Below are positions 46,198-55,932 of a stretch of DNA of 64,000 nt, piece after piece. This DNA comes from Camillea tinctor. Lineage: Eukaryota > Ascomycota > Sordariomycetes > Xylariales > Xylariaceae. The DNA lies in NCBI GenBank assembly GCA_022578605.1, contig MU394121.1, positions 62,001 to 126,000 of the forward strand, read 5' to 3'. The notes under the pieces are model-generated. The model saw nothing but the letters and a program-made list of their open reading frames with translations, made no database searches and had not been told where the DNA came from. Positions within the stretch are counted from its first letter, which is position 1. Each line of letters opens with the position of its first letter. A program made the translations under genes and the position numbers.

Positions 46198-46280
46198 CCC
46201 AAGACGCTTCCTTCTTGCCTGTCTTAGCATCTAAAGGTCGTGAGATTTCATATACCCTAAAGCCGTTCCAATGGGATATT
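46198..46280 (+). repeat. Diverged direct repeat, copy B
   Basis: 83-bp partner of the repeat at 44435-44520, in the same orientation and about 1.75 kb away. Similarity stops abruptly after GGGATATT in both copies. Confidence 0.65.
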
Positions 46281-47191
46281 GTAGTAGAGTTAAGACTAAA
46301 GAAACACAAAGATCTTTACCATCCAAAAAAAAAGAAGAAGAAAAAGGAGAGGGAGTAAAAAGAGGGAGAGGAGAGAGGGGTCACATAAGCTGCGTACAAT
46401 AGCTAACTAGACCAACAATAAGGGTTTATATAGATGACTGACTAGCCTGGTCACGTATAGGGTTAGGGACTAGGCCCTGCCATGACAATAACTGCTTCCA
46501 CCAAGGCTAGATAGAGGAGTCCTTCTAAAGTCTGTTCTGGCTTAGAACGACGGCTGAGTACCTGTACGTGGTTTTCTCAATAAGGAATCCATTCTCGTAT
46601 GAGTGAACTAAGACCCAGTCGAGGCACACAGGTTAGATAGAGAGAATAACAGATGTAATATACTGTAAAGTGCTTCAGTACGGCAAGTAGCATATATGTG
46701 AACTCAGGATAATGTTCGAAATCCATTCTAAAGAGACCACTAAGTGGTTTTGTGAACACAAGACTTCCGAACATTTGGGAAGACTGATTTCCAGGCGTTG
46801 ATGTTAGGGCTCTTGCGGTCTCCCCAGGCACAGTGGATCGAACAGCAGGTGGTTCAGATAGTGGCGGTTCAGAAAACGATCCTAGGCTGTCAACTAAACT
46901 AATCCCGATCAAATTTATATTTAATGGGGTCTCAAAAGGTGAGTGAACTTCCGGGGTCAATCTCAAGGCCCGTGGTTCGGATATGACAAAGTGGAATAAC
47001 ATATAAGACTCTGCCCGTTGTCCTAGGAGGTAATCATCGCGTAATATAGTCTTTTCCTTATGGAGGAGGCTGGGTCTATTCCACTACGCTACTGTAGAAG
47101 CGTACGAAACTAGGTTTGTCGGCTCGGGTTCGAGGGTGGGACGACGGCGGCAAGGTGGCAATATAGAGATGAGCTAATAGAAAGATACCAA
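46281..47191. other. Non-coding stretch, possible mobile-element remnant
   Basis: It begins with an A/G-rich run (46325-46380). A stretch with TATATAG and short repeats of the word CTAG/TAGGG follows. A minus-strand frame of 141 codons (46577-47002) has no recognisable domain. I could not define terminal repeats or a target-site duplication. Confidence 0.3.
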
Positions 47192-47285
47192 TAGCGCTCA
47201 TAGGAATCGAACCTACACTTACTATTAAACTCGCCAAGTCATAGGGTACAATCTCCCGCCCTTAGACAGCCTCGGCTTAGCCATT
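47192..47285 (-). pseudogene. tRNA-like relic (class II, Leu/Ser-like)
   Basis: On the minus strand a perfect Pol III B-box (GGTTCGATTCC, 47213-47203) sits in a 5-bp T-arm GTAGG/CCTAT, followed by GAGCGCTA as a 3' acceptor strand. Some 55 nt upstream is GCCGAG...GTCTAAGGGCGGGAGATT, which resembles the D-arm and anticodon-arm entry of leucine tRNAs. The 5' acceptor strand and the anticodon stem pair poorly, so it looks like a decayed tRNA gene. No anticodon is assigned. Confidence 0.35.
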
Positions 47286-47939
47286 TCGTATGGCGTGAAG
47301 AAAGGTTTAGGACTTATGAAAACGTTGAAATGATAATGTAGGCAAAAGAATGATCCCGGTGTAGGCCAACGTTATTTTTGACATCGAGTACAGCACTCTC
47401 TCTCGACTATGTACAATATAACATATCTGGTTGATAGAACCGGCCAACTAATGGATTACACACATTGTTCCCTAAAAATACGCCTTGTAGGGTATTGAAA
47501 TAGCCACTAGGGCAGTCTATTTAGGTAGATACAGGCAAAGTGCGAGGCTCTGTTGATGAAGCTCTATTAGAGATAAGGTTGTGGGGTGCATCGCCGATTT
47601 ACCACATTGGGGTTCCGGCTAGCGTCTGATTGGACACTGTAGAGTAGCGCGGCTCTGTTACACGCCCCACGCACCGAGGCCACGGGTACATGCCTAGAAG
47701 TACCCGGAGTTGGCAGTTTGGGTATGTTTGGACCTGATTCGTCCCTATTAAGTAGACCATTAAGGTAAATAATGTAGACGAAATCTAATGGTACTAGTTA
47801 AGCTCGTATTTGATGCAGCCTGAACAACCTAAGTTCGGTGGAGGATCCTCACAAGAAACGTGGGCTCCTCAAGGGCATCAAATATTGCCCAAACGGTAAG
47901 AAGCCCGGTCATCTGCTCTGCGAATATGTTAGGCCATGG

Positions 47940-48383
47940 TCAAAAATGCATAGCGATATCCTCGGATTTCCGATCTGCAGCACATTGGACCTCGGTTTTG
48001 ACGACTGCCATAACCAGCCAGTCAATGATGAGGCAAAGCTCCGGTTCTTGATTACTCTCTGGGCCGGAAAATGCCAGATCTGGTCCGACCTTCCCATTTT
48101 CAAGCTTGCCATTAGGCTCCTCTAGGAGAGGAAACTTGAAGCCGTCTTGAAAAACATATGATGCCGCTCTTGCGGCGACTAGAGATTTGGAGACCGGCAA
48201 CTGGTGGTTCTTTAAGGTATGGAATATGGGTCGTATAACCGCCTCACGTTCTAACTTCAGCTCGGTTTTGATCAAGTAGAGGGTGAGTGCTCGCGTGTAC
48301 GTGGTTCGGGCGAGACCATTGTTGTCCCTGTGGCGATGTTGCACCATGCAAATGTCTGGCTGATCTGAACAGCTGACCATCAA
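47940..48383 (-). CDS. Hypothetical ORF in the gene-poor region
   Basis: A 147-codon open frame. The middle part (TELKLEREAVIRPIFHTLKN to ASYVFQDGFKF) has protein-like composition and helical periodicity. No domain is recognised. It may be a fragment of a larger decayed gene, as its neighbours are. No splice sites or promoter signals are convincing. Confidence 0.25.
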   Translation of the reverse strand: MMVSCSDQPDICMVQHRHRDNNGLARTTYTRALTLYLIKTELKLEREAVIRPIFHTLKNHQLPVSKSLVAARAASYVFQDGFKFPLLEEPNGKLENGKVGPDLAFSGPESNQEPELCLIIDWLVMAVVKTEVQCAADRKSEDIAMHF

Positions 48384-48602
48384 TGGAAAAAGATCAAAGA
48401 TAGGAGATACGACAAAGGGGTGAAGCAGGTACCTAAATAAGTTGCCGCTTGTTGAATGTGTCAGCTGTCAGCTGGGGTTGGAACCCTTGGTGTTACCATT
48501 AAGCAAGAAAGGGGAAGCATAGTACCGCGCAAGAGCGCCAACCCCTATATTCGCATAGGACAGCGAGTTTAATGTAACGAAGGCAAATATCGTTGCCCCT
48601 AT

Positions 48603-49115
48603 TCAGGTGCTGTCATACATCTTTCTGAACGTGTCGAATGTGCTGCCTTTCTGAACAAGAAAGGCACCTCTGGGTGCAGGACTCTCATCATCATCAGCCG
48701 TAGATGAGGCCGTTGTGGGTTCTGCCGCTTCCAGGGAGAGCGGCTGAAACCCTTCCAAGCCGTTATCCCGCTTGACCTCGTACTTTTCAAGAAATTACGC
48801 TATTTCTTGGCGTTTTGCCTGGGAAGTTCCTCAGGACTGTACATATGCGTGTATCATCGGCATCACGGTATTCAGAGATTAACACCTTGAGAAGGATGTC
48901 GAGGCCGATGCTTTCCATCTCGTGGTGAGGTATGCTCCTCCCGAGAACATTTTCCAAAACTCGTTGGTATGATAATACATCTCAATTCTAAGAATTCGCA
49001 TGTGGTATGCATTATATTGGGAACCTGGCCATGATTACAGACGCCAAGGCCTGATAGTTCCATAGCGAAGAGAGCGGCGATGTCACATTCGGAATCACGT
49101 TGTAGCAGGATCAAT
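48603..49115 (-). pseudogene. Decayed minus-strand gene fragment, C-terminal part
   Basis: The last ~57 codons to TGA at 48603-48605 read as coherent protein, beginning KYEVKRDNGLEGFQPLSLE and ending STFDTFRKMYDST. A few codons upstream, in the same frame, is a TAA. Before it, protein-like sequence continues in other frames, for example HEMESIGLDILLKVLISEYR. An ATG-led frame from 49114 supplies a further piece (ECDIAALFAMELSGLGV). This suggests one gene broken by stops and shifts. Family unknown; the 5' limit is a guess. Confidence 0.4.
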
Positions 49116-49280
49116 TCCTTTTATTTAGTGGGATGAGTGTGCCTGGAGAAATACAATCCCACTATGCCGCAGATGTGAACGAGACAGAATGAATAGACGT
49201 ATTTCTATGGTGTATCATAAGTTTTCAAAGGGTAAATGTCATTTATTCATTATACCCTCACCATTCTCCCTCTCATCTCC

Positions 49281-50127
49281 TCACAAACTCGCAACGTCCT
49301 TCTTCTCAAACTTCACATACCCTTTCCCAGCGACGAAAGTCTGCTGCCAAGGCCTCTGGGCCGGATCCTTCGCCAGGTCGAGGTACAAGTCCGCGTGCGC
49401 CTTGCCGCCCAGGCCCTGCGTCATCGGGGACCCGTCGGCACGGCGCTCGTCGCCATAGTAGAACCTACGTCATGGGGAAAGAAAACTATTAGTGACCGGG
49501 GTTTCTCCTTCCTAAGAAGCTGCATTATAAAGGGGAAAAAAACTCACTTATACGGCTTCCCCGGGTACGCTGCGAGCGCGAGATGCTGGATCATATGTGC
49601 GGTGGCCGTCTTGCCCATGCCAAAGGTCAAGAGCCCAGCGATAGCTGTGTCGTTGAGCATGTTACCAGTAAAGATGAAGGTGGCGCCCTCGGGACCGAGC
49701 CCCTGCGCCTCGAGCTTCTCGAAGCCCTTGGTGGCCTCCCGCGCCGCCAGGTACGGGCTCGTCGTGTTGACGCTGAGGGTTTCCCGGAGCTCGTCGAGGT
49801 CCGAGTCAAAGGGCTGGTCAGCGGTGCCGCTTTTGACACCGGATGCTGGTATATAGCGTTAGAGATAGGAAGGAGTTGAAGGGAGAGAGAAAGATAGTAC
49901 GCACCGTTGTATATGACCACGCTGGGCACTCCTACTTCTGCCGACACCTTTTCAAACAGTGCTGGCACGGTCTCCGGCTTGTAGGCATCAAAAACAAAGT
50001 GCCGGTACTTGGGACCGAGCTTTGAGCTTCTAGACGCGACAACTACTTCATATCCAGCCGCGGCGAAGGTCTCTGCACTCGCTTGACCTACATTAGGTCC
50101 AGCACCGATGATGAGGGCGATAGGCAT
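49281..50127 (-). CDS. Short-chain dehydrogenase/reductase-like protein, divergent active site
   Basis: Rossmann-fold SDR protein. Minus-strand exons are 50127..49905, 49845..49548 and 49464..49281 (introns 59 and 83 nt), giving 234 residues. The N-terminal nucleotide-binding motif GAGPNVGQASAETFAAAGYEV is a variant of TGxxxGxG and directly follows MPIALII. VVIYNASG matches the NNAG-like strand, followed by LSVNTTSPYLAAREA. The position of the catalytic YxxxK reads F-G-M-G-K, so the lysine is present but the tyrosine is Phe; the preceding Ser position reads FTGN. This pattern may be shared by a subgroup of fungal SDRs. The C-terminal tail has an Asp/Arg-rich loop. Probably cytosolic. Substrate unknown. 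Confidence 0.86.
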
Positions 50128-50145
50128 GGTGAAAGTGAAGGATAC

Positions 50146-50164
50146 TAGATAGATAGATAGATAG
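50146..50164. repeat. TAGA microsatellite
   Basis: Four to five TAGA units lie 20-40 bp upstream of the SDR start codon, in its promoter or leader. Confidence 0.85.
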
Positions 50165-50884
50165 TTAATGACTGATGGACCCAAGCTCGATTATCTAGAA
50201 ACCTATTCGAATCCAAAGCTTCTTATAATTCCTCCTCAACACCCTAGATTAAGGGGATAACGGACATTCCTGGCAGCCTATGTCCGTTGTTTTTGGTGCT
50301 GGTTTTGTCAGATCGTTGTCTACTTCATTGTATTTATAAGCGGAGCCGGTAATATGGTTCTGCCGGTTGATAATACGGAGGGCCAAGGGGTCAACTAGAT
50401 TCCAATGATGATGCAATAGTAATCTACCACTATGCAATAAAAAAGTCGCTGTGCCCCCATTCTGCGTGAAAACGTTGCATTTGATTTATAATTCACGATG
50501 TGCCCACATAGAGGGGAGAACTTGTTATTGGTACGTATATGGGTATATTGTCAATAATATCATGATGATCTCATCTAACAAACGAATGTTTTGTGGTATA
50601 ATCAAAGTCTTGATTGAACTTCCAACTCTTCGATGTTTTTAATTTGTTGCCTTTACCCCGTCTGCTCTATAATAAATCCTTCGTGATCCTATCGTGACGT
50701 CGTATGTATATCCATTGCTCAATACCCTATAGTCGTCAGCGCAGTAACGCCTAAGATGTGAGGCGCTTATTTATCAAATTCTAGACACCCCATATCGAAT
50801 ACACTGTAGATTAAAGGAAAACAAAAAAACAACTGCATCCCGTAAAAATACAACTAGGAAAAAAAAAGGAAATATGCATCAGAG
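50165..50884. other. Intergenic region
   Basis: Gap between the SDR gene promoter and the 3' end of the RS-rich gene. AT-rich. Nothing supported. Confidence 0.4.
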
Positions 50885-52045
50885 CTATCGGTGCCGCGAT
50901 CTTCCAGAACGCGCACTTGATTTGGAACCCAGCAACTGAGAGGCTATTAGACTGCTGACTGCATTTTCTGCCATACCTTTTACTCCACGCCCAGATGATT
51001 TGGACCGCCTGGGATCTTTGTCAATAAACGCATCGATGGCCGCAGCGCCGAGGGCGGCCGTGGCTATCTTGGCGCCCTTCTCGCCAGTCCACTTTCCAGG
51101 TTCCTTTCGTAGTCTAAAGGCGGTCAGGCCGCCAGCCTCGAGAGCTGCCTTGGCAGCCATCTGCCATCGAGCGGCGTTATTGTACTCGCTCTTCATCCCT
51201 GACCGGAAGCCAGATGAACTAGATGGACCTGACCGGCCTCGATGCCGGCTGCGGCGAGACGAAGATGGGCTTCTGGACGTAGATCGTGGCCTCGATGACC
51301 TCTGGTGGCGGCCGTGATCGCGATCACGGTCACGATCACGGTCACGGTCACGATCGGATTCGGGACGGCGGCTCAGGGGTGGCGGGGACGCACTGTAGGA
51401 CTTGTGTCTCTGATGAGTGTTGCGCGGGCGATGGCGGTCCCCGTGCATCGTGGAGCGGCGGCGGGGTGGGGAACGGGACGGAGACGAGGATGGGCTACGC
51501 GAGTGCCGATGGCTGCGGCGACTCCGGCGCGGTTCGGGACTGCTCTGACGAGATCGGTTGGGTGGTGGGTTACTGGCACCGCCACCTGCTTGAGCCGCGG
51601 CGTAGGCGGCGGCTGCTTCGCCGAGGAAGCTCAGGCCTTGACGGCCTAGCGACTTGGTGCGCTGGACCGCGGGTTTTTGGGCAAAGTCATGGTATTTCTG
51701 GTATCTGTCCTTGGATGACTTGGTCTTCTCTTCTCGATGGCGGTGGGGTGAAGAGTGTCGAGAGGTTCGAGGTGGCGGGTCAGAATGCTTTCTGGGTCTC
51801 TCTCTCTGCGGTGGCGAATAGGTGTTGTCGTATCTCGAGCGCCGAGGAGGGCTCGGGGCTCGTTTGTTGTAGTCGGGAGAGAAGGTTTGCCGGGGAGGAT
51901 CGGGGACGATGGAAGCCTCGTCAGTGCCGACGTATTCGTAGGCGGGGGTGCCTTTGCCTATTGACGAGGTGGAGTGTAGGTAAGGGTCATTGTAGACGTA
52001 AGGGTCGTCGTAGCGACCGTTGCGGGTTCCCGAGTGGGATGGCAT
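50885..52045 (-). CDS. RS/RD-rich conserved fungal protein (DUF3824-like)
   Basis: Intronless, 386 residues. The N-terminal half is disordered and rich in Arg, Ser, Pro, Asp and Tyr. It carries RS dipeptides (SRSPSSSPSRSPPRRRS) and an Arg-Asp repeat of about seven units (around residue 235). The C-terminal ~110 residues are ordered and conserved in filamentous fungi in my recollection: ARWQMAAKAALEAGGLTAFRL, then EPGKWTGEKGAKIATAALGAA and a Gly/Ala-rich helix ending near SSLIASQLLGSKS. The small-residue spacing there resembles glycine-zipper helices that associate with membranes. The family is common but its function is unknown to me. RS/RD tracts suggest phosphorylation or RNA-protein contacts, but that is inference. 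Its promoter lies in a GGT-rich stretch. Confidence 0.8.
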   Translation of the reverse strand: MPSHSGTRNGRYDDPYVYNDPYLHSTSSIGKGTPAYEYVGTDEASIVPDPPRQTFSPDYNKRAPSPPRRSRYDNTYSPPQRERPRKHSDPPPRTSRHSSPHRHREEKTKSSKDRYQKYHDFAQKPAVQRTKSLGRQGLSFLGEAAAAYAAAQAGGGASNPPPNRSRQSSPEPRRSRRSHRHSRSPSSSPSRSPPRRRSTMHGDRHRPRNTHQRHKSYSASPPPLSRRPESDRDRDRDRDRDRDHGRHQRSSRPRSTSRSPSSSRRSRHRGRSGPSSSSGFRSGMKSEYNNAARWQMAAKAALEAGGLTAFRLRKEPGKWTGEKGAKIATAALGAAAIDAFIDKDPRRSKSSGRGVKGMAENAVSSLIASQLLGSKSSARSGRSRHR

Positions 52046-52133
52046 GTCTTTTCGTGTGAAGATGTAATAGAGGGTAGTAAACTAAATTGAAATGTTTACG
52101 ACTTTTAAGAGGGAAGCGGAGGTGGAGGTAGAA

Positions 52134-52157
52134 GTGGTGGTGGTGGTGGTGGTGGTG
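52134..52157. repeat. GTG trinucleotide repeat
   Basis: Eight GTG units lie about 90-110 bp upstream of the start of the RS-rich gene, on the strand opposite to it. Confidence 0.9.
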
Positions 52158-55100
52158 AAAGGAGAAATCGTAGGTCCCAAATAGGTGAGAGTGGCGTGGT
52201 TTTATTCAAAATGATGAGAGGAGAGTATCTGGAGAAGACTGGGGCGAGATGCACACAGTTCCACAAGAAGAAGCAAGTAGGGACCTATGTGTGTCTCTGT
52301 GTCATGCAGGGTCAGCTGCGGCTCGACGTAGTTGGTGCAGTCTTGTCTCCGGTGTTGCGCAGACCTTAAGGCCTCCCTCGGAGAGAGAAGAAGAGAAAGA
52401 CAGACAGAGAAAGATCTCGCAGTAGTACGCAGGCGGTGTAGCGAATGAAGGTCAAATGTCGCAAACCGTCTCGCAGGTTGCATTACGTGTGATGTCAACC
52501 AAGGATTTGGCTCTGTTTTCTGGCTGGGTGGTGGGCATTGGGCTGGGCACGGGTTGGGTCAAACTGTCTGCCGTTTCCCTTGGGGGTGGTTTTTTTTCTC
52601 TTGTAGTGTCATTCAACCCGAAGCCGACTTATTGCCACACCCCTTTGTAAAGAAGATGAGCCACGCATCACACGCATTGGGCATTGGATCTCGTTCCAGA
52701 ACCCCCCGCGCGCATGATCTCATAGTGTGTCGCTGGACTGTTTCCCTGTGTCTAGGCGGGTTAAGTAGAATAGTGTACATACATACCTACAGTCAAACCC
52801 TTGCCTATGCTAGGTTAGTTAGACACTAGGTCCAACTTGAACCTAGCGTCTCTCTCTCTCTCTGACCTACTGGGACTGATCGACCGCATCATATCGTGAT
52901 ATCGTGACTGGTGTACAACGCATCCCATTGACTCTTGACTCAACCTGGCTAGGTCGGGACGAAAGAGGGTAGCGGTAATTGCTTGCTCGCTTGAGCTAGA
53001 CGGTCCTCGGAAGACGGAAAGAAAAATAAGACTATAGCGCGTGGAATTATGCGCGCGTCACTTCAGGGATATCTAGATCGAACCTATTGTCGACACGGTT
53101 GTGACTCTGACTGCGGATCCATCCCCTCTATCCCGTCCATTCCATCAATTCATTCATATTGGAGTCAGGAATGGGAAGAGACGGATTACGACGATGCAGT
53201 GGCTCTTCTTTCTCTTTTGGGAGGTCTAGGTTACCGGTCAGCTTGCCTCTGTGCCTACCTCTGCCCAGCCTAGATAGATAGCTTCCTACCTAGGTAGAGG
53301 GAGGTAGACATCACATCACTTCATTGTGCTGTCTGGCCCTGTGGCTATGAGGTGAGACGTTAGTAAGGTTAGCACAGATAATGTAACGGCAGCTTGCGGC
53401 GGCAAGGCGGTAAAATGCATTTGACAGCTTGACGATGGAACGATGGAACGATGGATGATGGCGTCAACAATCGGGAACTAGCAGGGGAATCTTGCGTTTC
53501 ACGGTTAACGAAAAATCTCCGTTACTTTCAGGAGAATTGACGTCGGACAGATGCATATAGAAGATAGTGATCGTTGGATTTTGTGTTGTTGTCTAGCTAG
53601 AGATTGAAAGTGGGTGAAATTACATAGTGTGGTGGTGTGTGGTGGTGTGTAGTGGTGTATGGTGGTGTAAGAGAGGGAGAGAGATAGGGAGAGGGAGAGG
53701 GAGAGGGAAAAGAGGGATGAGATCCTTGTTGGTTACCTAAATTTCCATCAGTTGGTGGAGGTGCCTGATAAACTTGTGGCTTGTACAATACAGGCGCCGC
53801 CACTCTTGGTTCTGCAAGGTCCGCCACCCACACCATGATTAGCTGCAGGTGTCCGGAATAGCGGGTGTCTTACCTAAGGCCCTCGAGAACCTAGGTAGTA
53901 GTAGCCTGGCATGGACCTGGTGTAAGTCCCCCGATGCACCCGCCCGTCATTCCACTATAGCATTATAGCATCGTGCACATCTAAGATCTCATCCAATTCG
54001 AGATCTGTTGTTTCTGTCCCACGCTATGACACGGCGGTAACCCAAACTATGTTGTAAAAAATTGCAAGGTCTCCATTCGAGAAAAATCTTGACGTTTTGA
54101 TGAATGAGGGATATACTTGCCTGCATTTACTCGCCTGCATGTAACTGGCTGGTTTGCTCGCGTCGTGCGAAGATATAGGGGGTTGACTTATACGCCTCCC
54201 GATTGTCATGTTGCTCTCCTGCGTGAACAGTAAAAATCGTTTAATAGAGTGGTACGAGGGACAAGATGCCATTTAAATCCGAAGGACCTATGGCTGCGCA
54301 GTGGGAATCGCCTTGCACAACCTAAGCCTTCAGTATGGGGACGTGCTGGATTGATATACATAACTTATACAACTCCTCCCACTAAAATTAGTACCAACCC
54401 GATCACCACCATCCCCGCAAATAAGTTCATCGCGGAGCCGGGTGTATAGTGGTAGCACTAAAACTCCGGATCGGAGAGAATGTAACACACCAAGACCCAG
54501 ATCTAGACCAGATGTCAACACCACGAACCCGTATGACAACATCTCTATACTTTTGTCTCTTAGTATCACGAGACTATTTCATGTTGTACACCATAGCCTA
54601 CAACGAGTACAGAGAACGCCTCGTCTCTTACTTGTTGTACGAGGCGTTCCCTCGATCGAACAACGACCTATCACACAACTTTGCGGTAAGTTGTAACGTT
54701 GACTCGAGCAACACCCGACAGGCTCAACACGAGCTCGGCGGCGTTCCATCCCCGCATTGTGGTAATAGGCGAAAATATTACTCAGATGAACTCGAGATCG
54801 CAGGAAGCTGGAAGAGAACGGGAAGCGCAGCTTATCACTCGTTATGGACGGTTCTCTGTGTAGCATGGACCGGTTTCTGGTCTGAGAGTCAAGCCTATTG
54901 GACCATCCTTCCAAGTGAAAATAGGTAAATAGGCGTTGCTAGTCGGTCTGAGAAGTGACTGATTCCAAAGATACCAGCCCACGATGGTCTGTTGTCAGCT
55001 TGGTGAGAGATTAGTGCCCACGAACTTACAAGCCCAGGTCACTGTAGTCCTAGGTCTCGTCAGCATCCCCAACCTCGAAGAGAAAAAGAACACTCGCTCC

Positions 55101-55342
55101 AATACATGGCTCATCGGATCGCTGTGTATACCTACGCCAAGACCGCCTCCATGGGGATAGATGGGGTGAAGGTGGGTAATTCGAGAAAGAAATAAACGGA
55201 ATAAGCTGTCTACACCGATGGTTGTGATGGATATATAAGTCATCAGATCCTACGGCTTGGGTTTCTTGAGGCCTTTCACCACAAACCACCACTCGAACCA
55301 ACCCCTATTCACACATACCTACTCTCATAGAATCTCGTCAAC
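52158..55342. other. 3.2-kb divergent intergenic region
   Basis: Between the RS-rich gene (minus) and the secreted Cys-rich gene (plus). It has a CT repeat (52850-52862), a GA/GGGAGA-rich tract (53670-53710), ACCTAGGT palindromes (53288, 53889) and a hairpin at 54614. ORFs up to 159 codons (54449-54928) carry no recognisable domain. No tRNA seen. Confidence 0.4.
54614..54649. other. Perfect 11-bp inverted repeat (hairpin)
   Basis: GAACGCCTCGT at 54614-54624 is followed after 14 nt by its exact reverse complement at 54639-54649. It sits in DNA without a supported gene. It could be a transcription-factor palindrome, an RNA hairpin or chance. Confidence 0.6.
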
Positions 55343-55932
55343 ATGTTGTTCCGCGCTGTTGCTGTTCTGGCTATCGCTGCTCTAGGTGCAGCTCACCCTC
55401 AGGAGCAGAGGTGCGAGGTGATCTGCATCGATGCTATAAACGACTGCGGTACGTCCTGACCCGATTCCTTCTCCCACCTGTGCTAACCAGCCCCAGGAGT
55501 ACCATATGGCGGTTGCTACAACCCGTGCACCGACCCGAAGCCCGTCCCACCGCCCTGCCCGAGATCAACCACTACCAGCGCGCCGGCGGACTGTCCCACG
55601 ATCTGTGTGGACGCTATCAACAGCTGCGGTATCAGGTACGGAAGCTGCTACCCCGTTTGCAGCACGCAGCTGAGGCCTACGCCGCCGCCTTGCCCGACCA
55701 CGAGCGCGACGCTTTGCACGTCGACTGGGACTGTCTGCGAGGATCACCTGAAGACGTGCGGAACGCCTACGCCGACGGCGGTTCTGACTTGGGGAGGGTG
55801 AGTATATGCTGTAGATTATTGATATGGGTGAATGGAATCTAACTGTGGTATAGTTGTCGGGGCGCCTGTGAGAGCCCTACGTTCACTGAGCCGGATTGCC
55901 CTACTCCTACCCCTGAGGTGACGATTTTGTAA
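55343..55932 (+). CDS. Small secreted cysteine-rich protein with repeated Cys module
   Basis: Exons are 55343..55448, 55497..55797 and 55854..55932 (introns 48 and 56 nt), giving 161 residues. The signal peptide MLFRAVAVLAIAALGAAHP is clear. The mature part holds two close copies of the module C-x3-C-x-DAIN-x-CG-x2-YG-x-CY-x2-C. They are CEVICIDAINDCGVPYGGCY and CPTICVDAINSCGIRYGSCY, joined by Pro/Thr linkers with an extra PPPCP. A weaker third copy spans VCEDHLKTCG to GGCRGACE across the last intron. With about 20 Cys in 140 residues it is surely disulphide-bonded. I know no named family with this module. It looks like an effector or cell-wall/adhesion protein. It is convergent with the HsbA-like gene. 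Splice sites are canonical and keep the module in frame. Confidence 0.8.

Noticed and set aside
46280..46487. Possible solo LTR beginning TGTAGTAGAG and ending near GACA, directly after repeat copy B
   Set aside because: No matching target-site duplication and no second LTR copy or coding part in the window; ends cannot be fixed.
50885..52059. Long plus-strand ORFs opposite the RS-rich gene
   Set aside because: They are shadows of Arg/Ser/Pro codons read on the opposite strand; composition (Gly/Arg/Trp) is artificial.
54449..54928. 159-codon plus-strand ORF
   Set aside because: No recognisable domain, no codon bias, and it contains the perfect hairpin; antisense and other frames are equally open.
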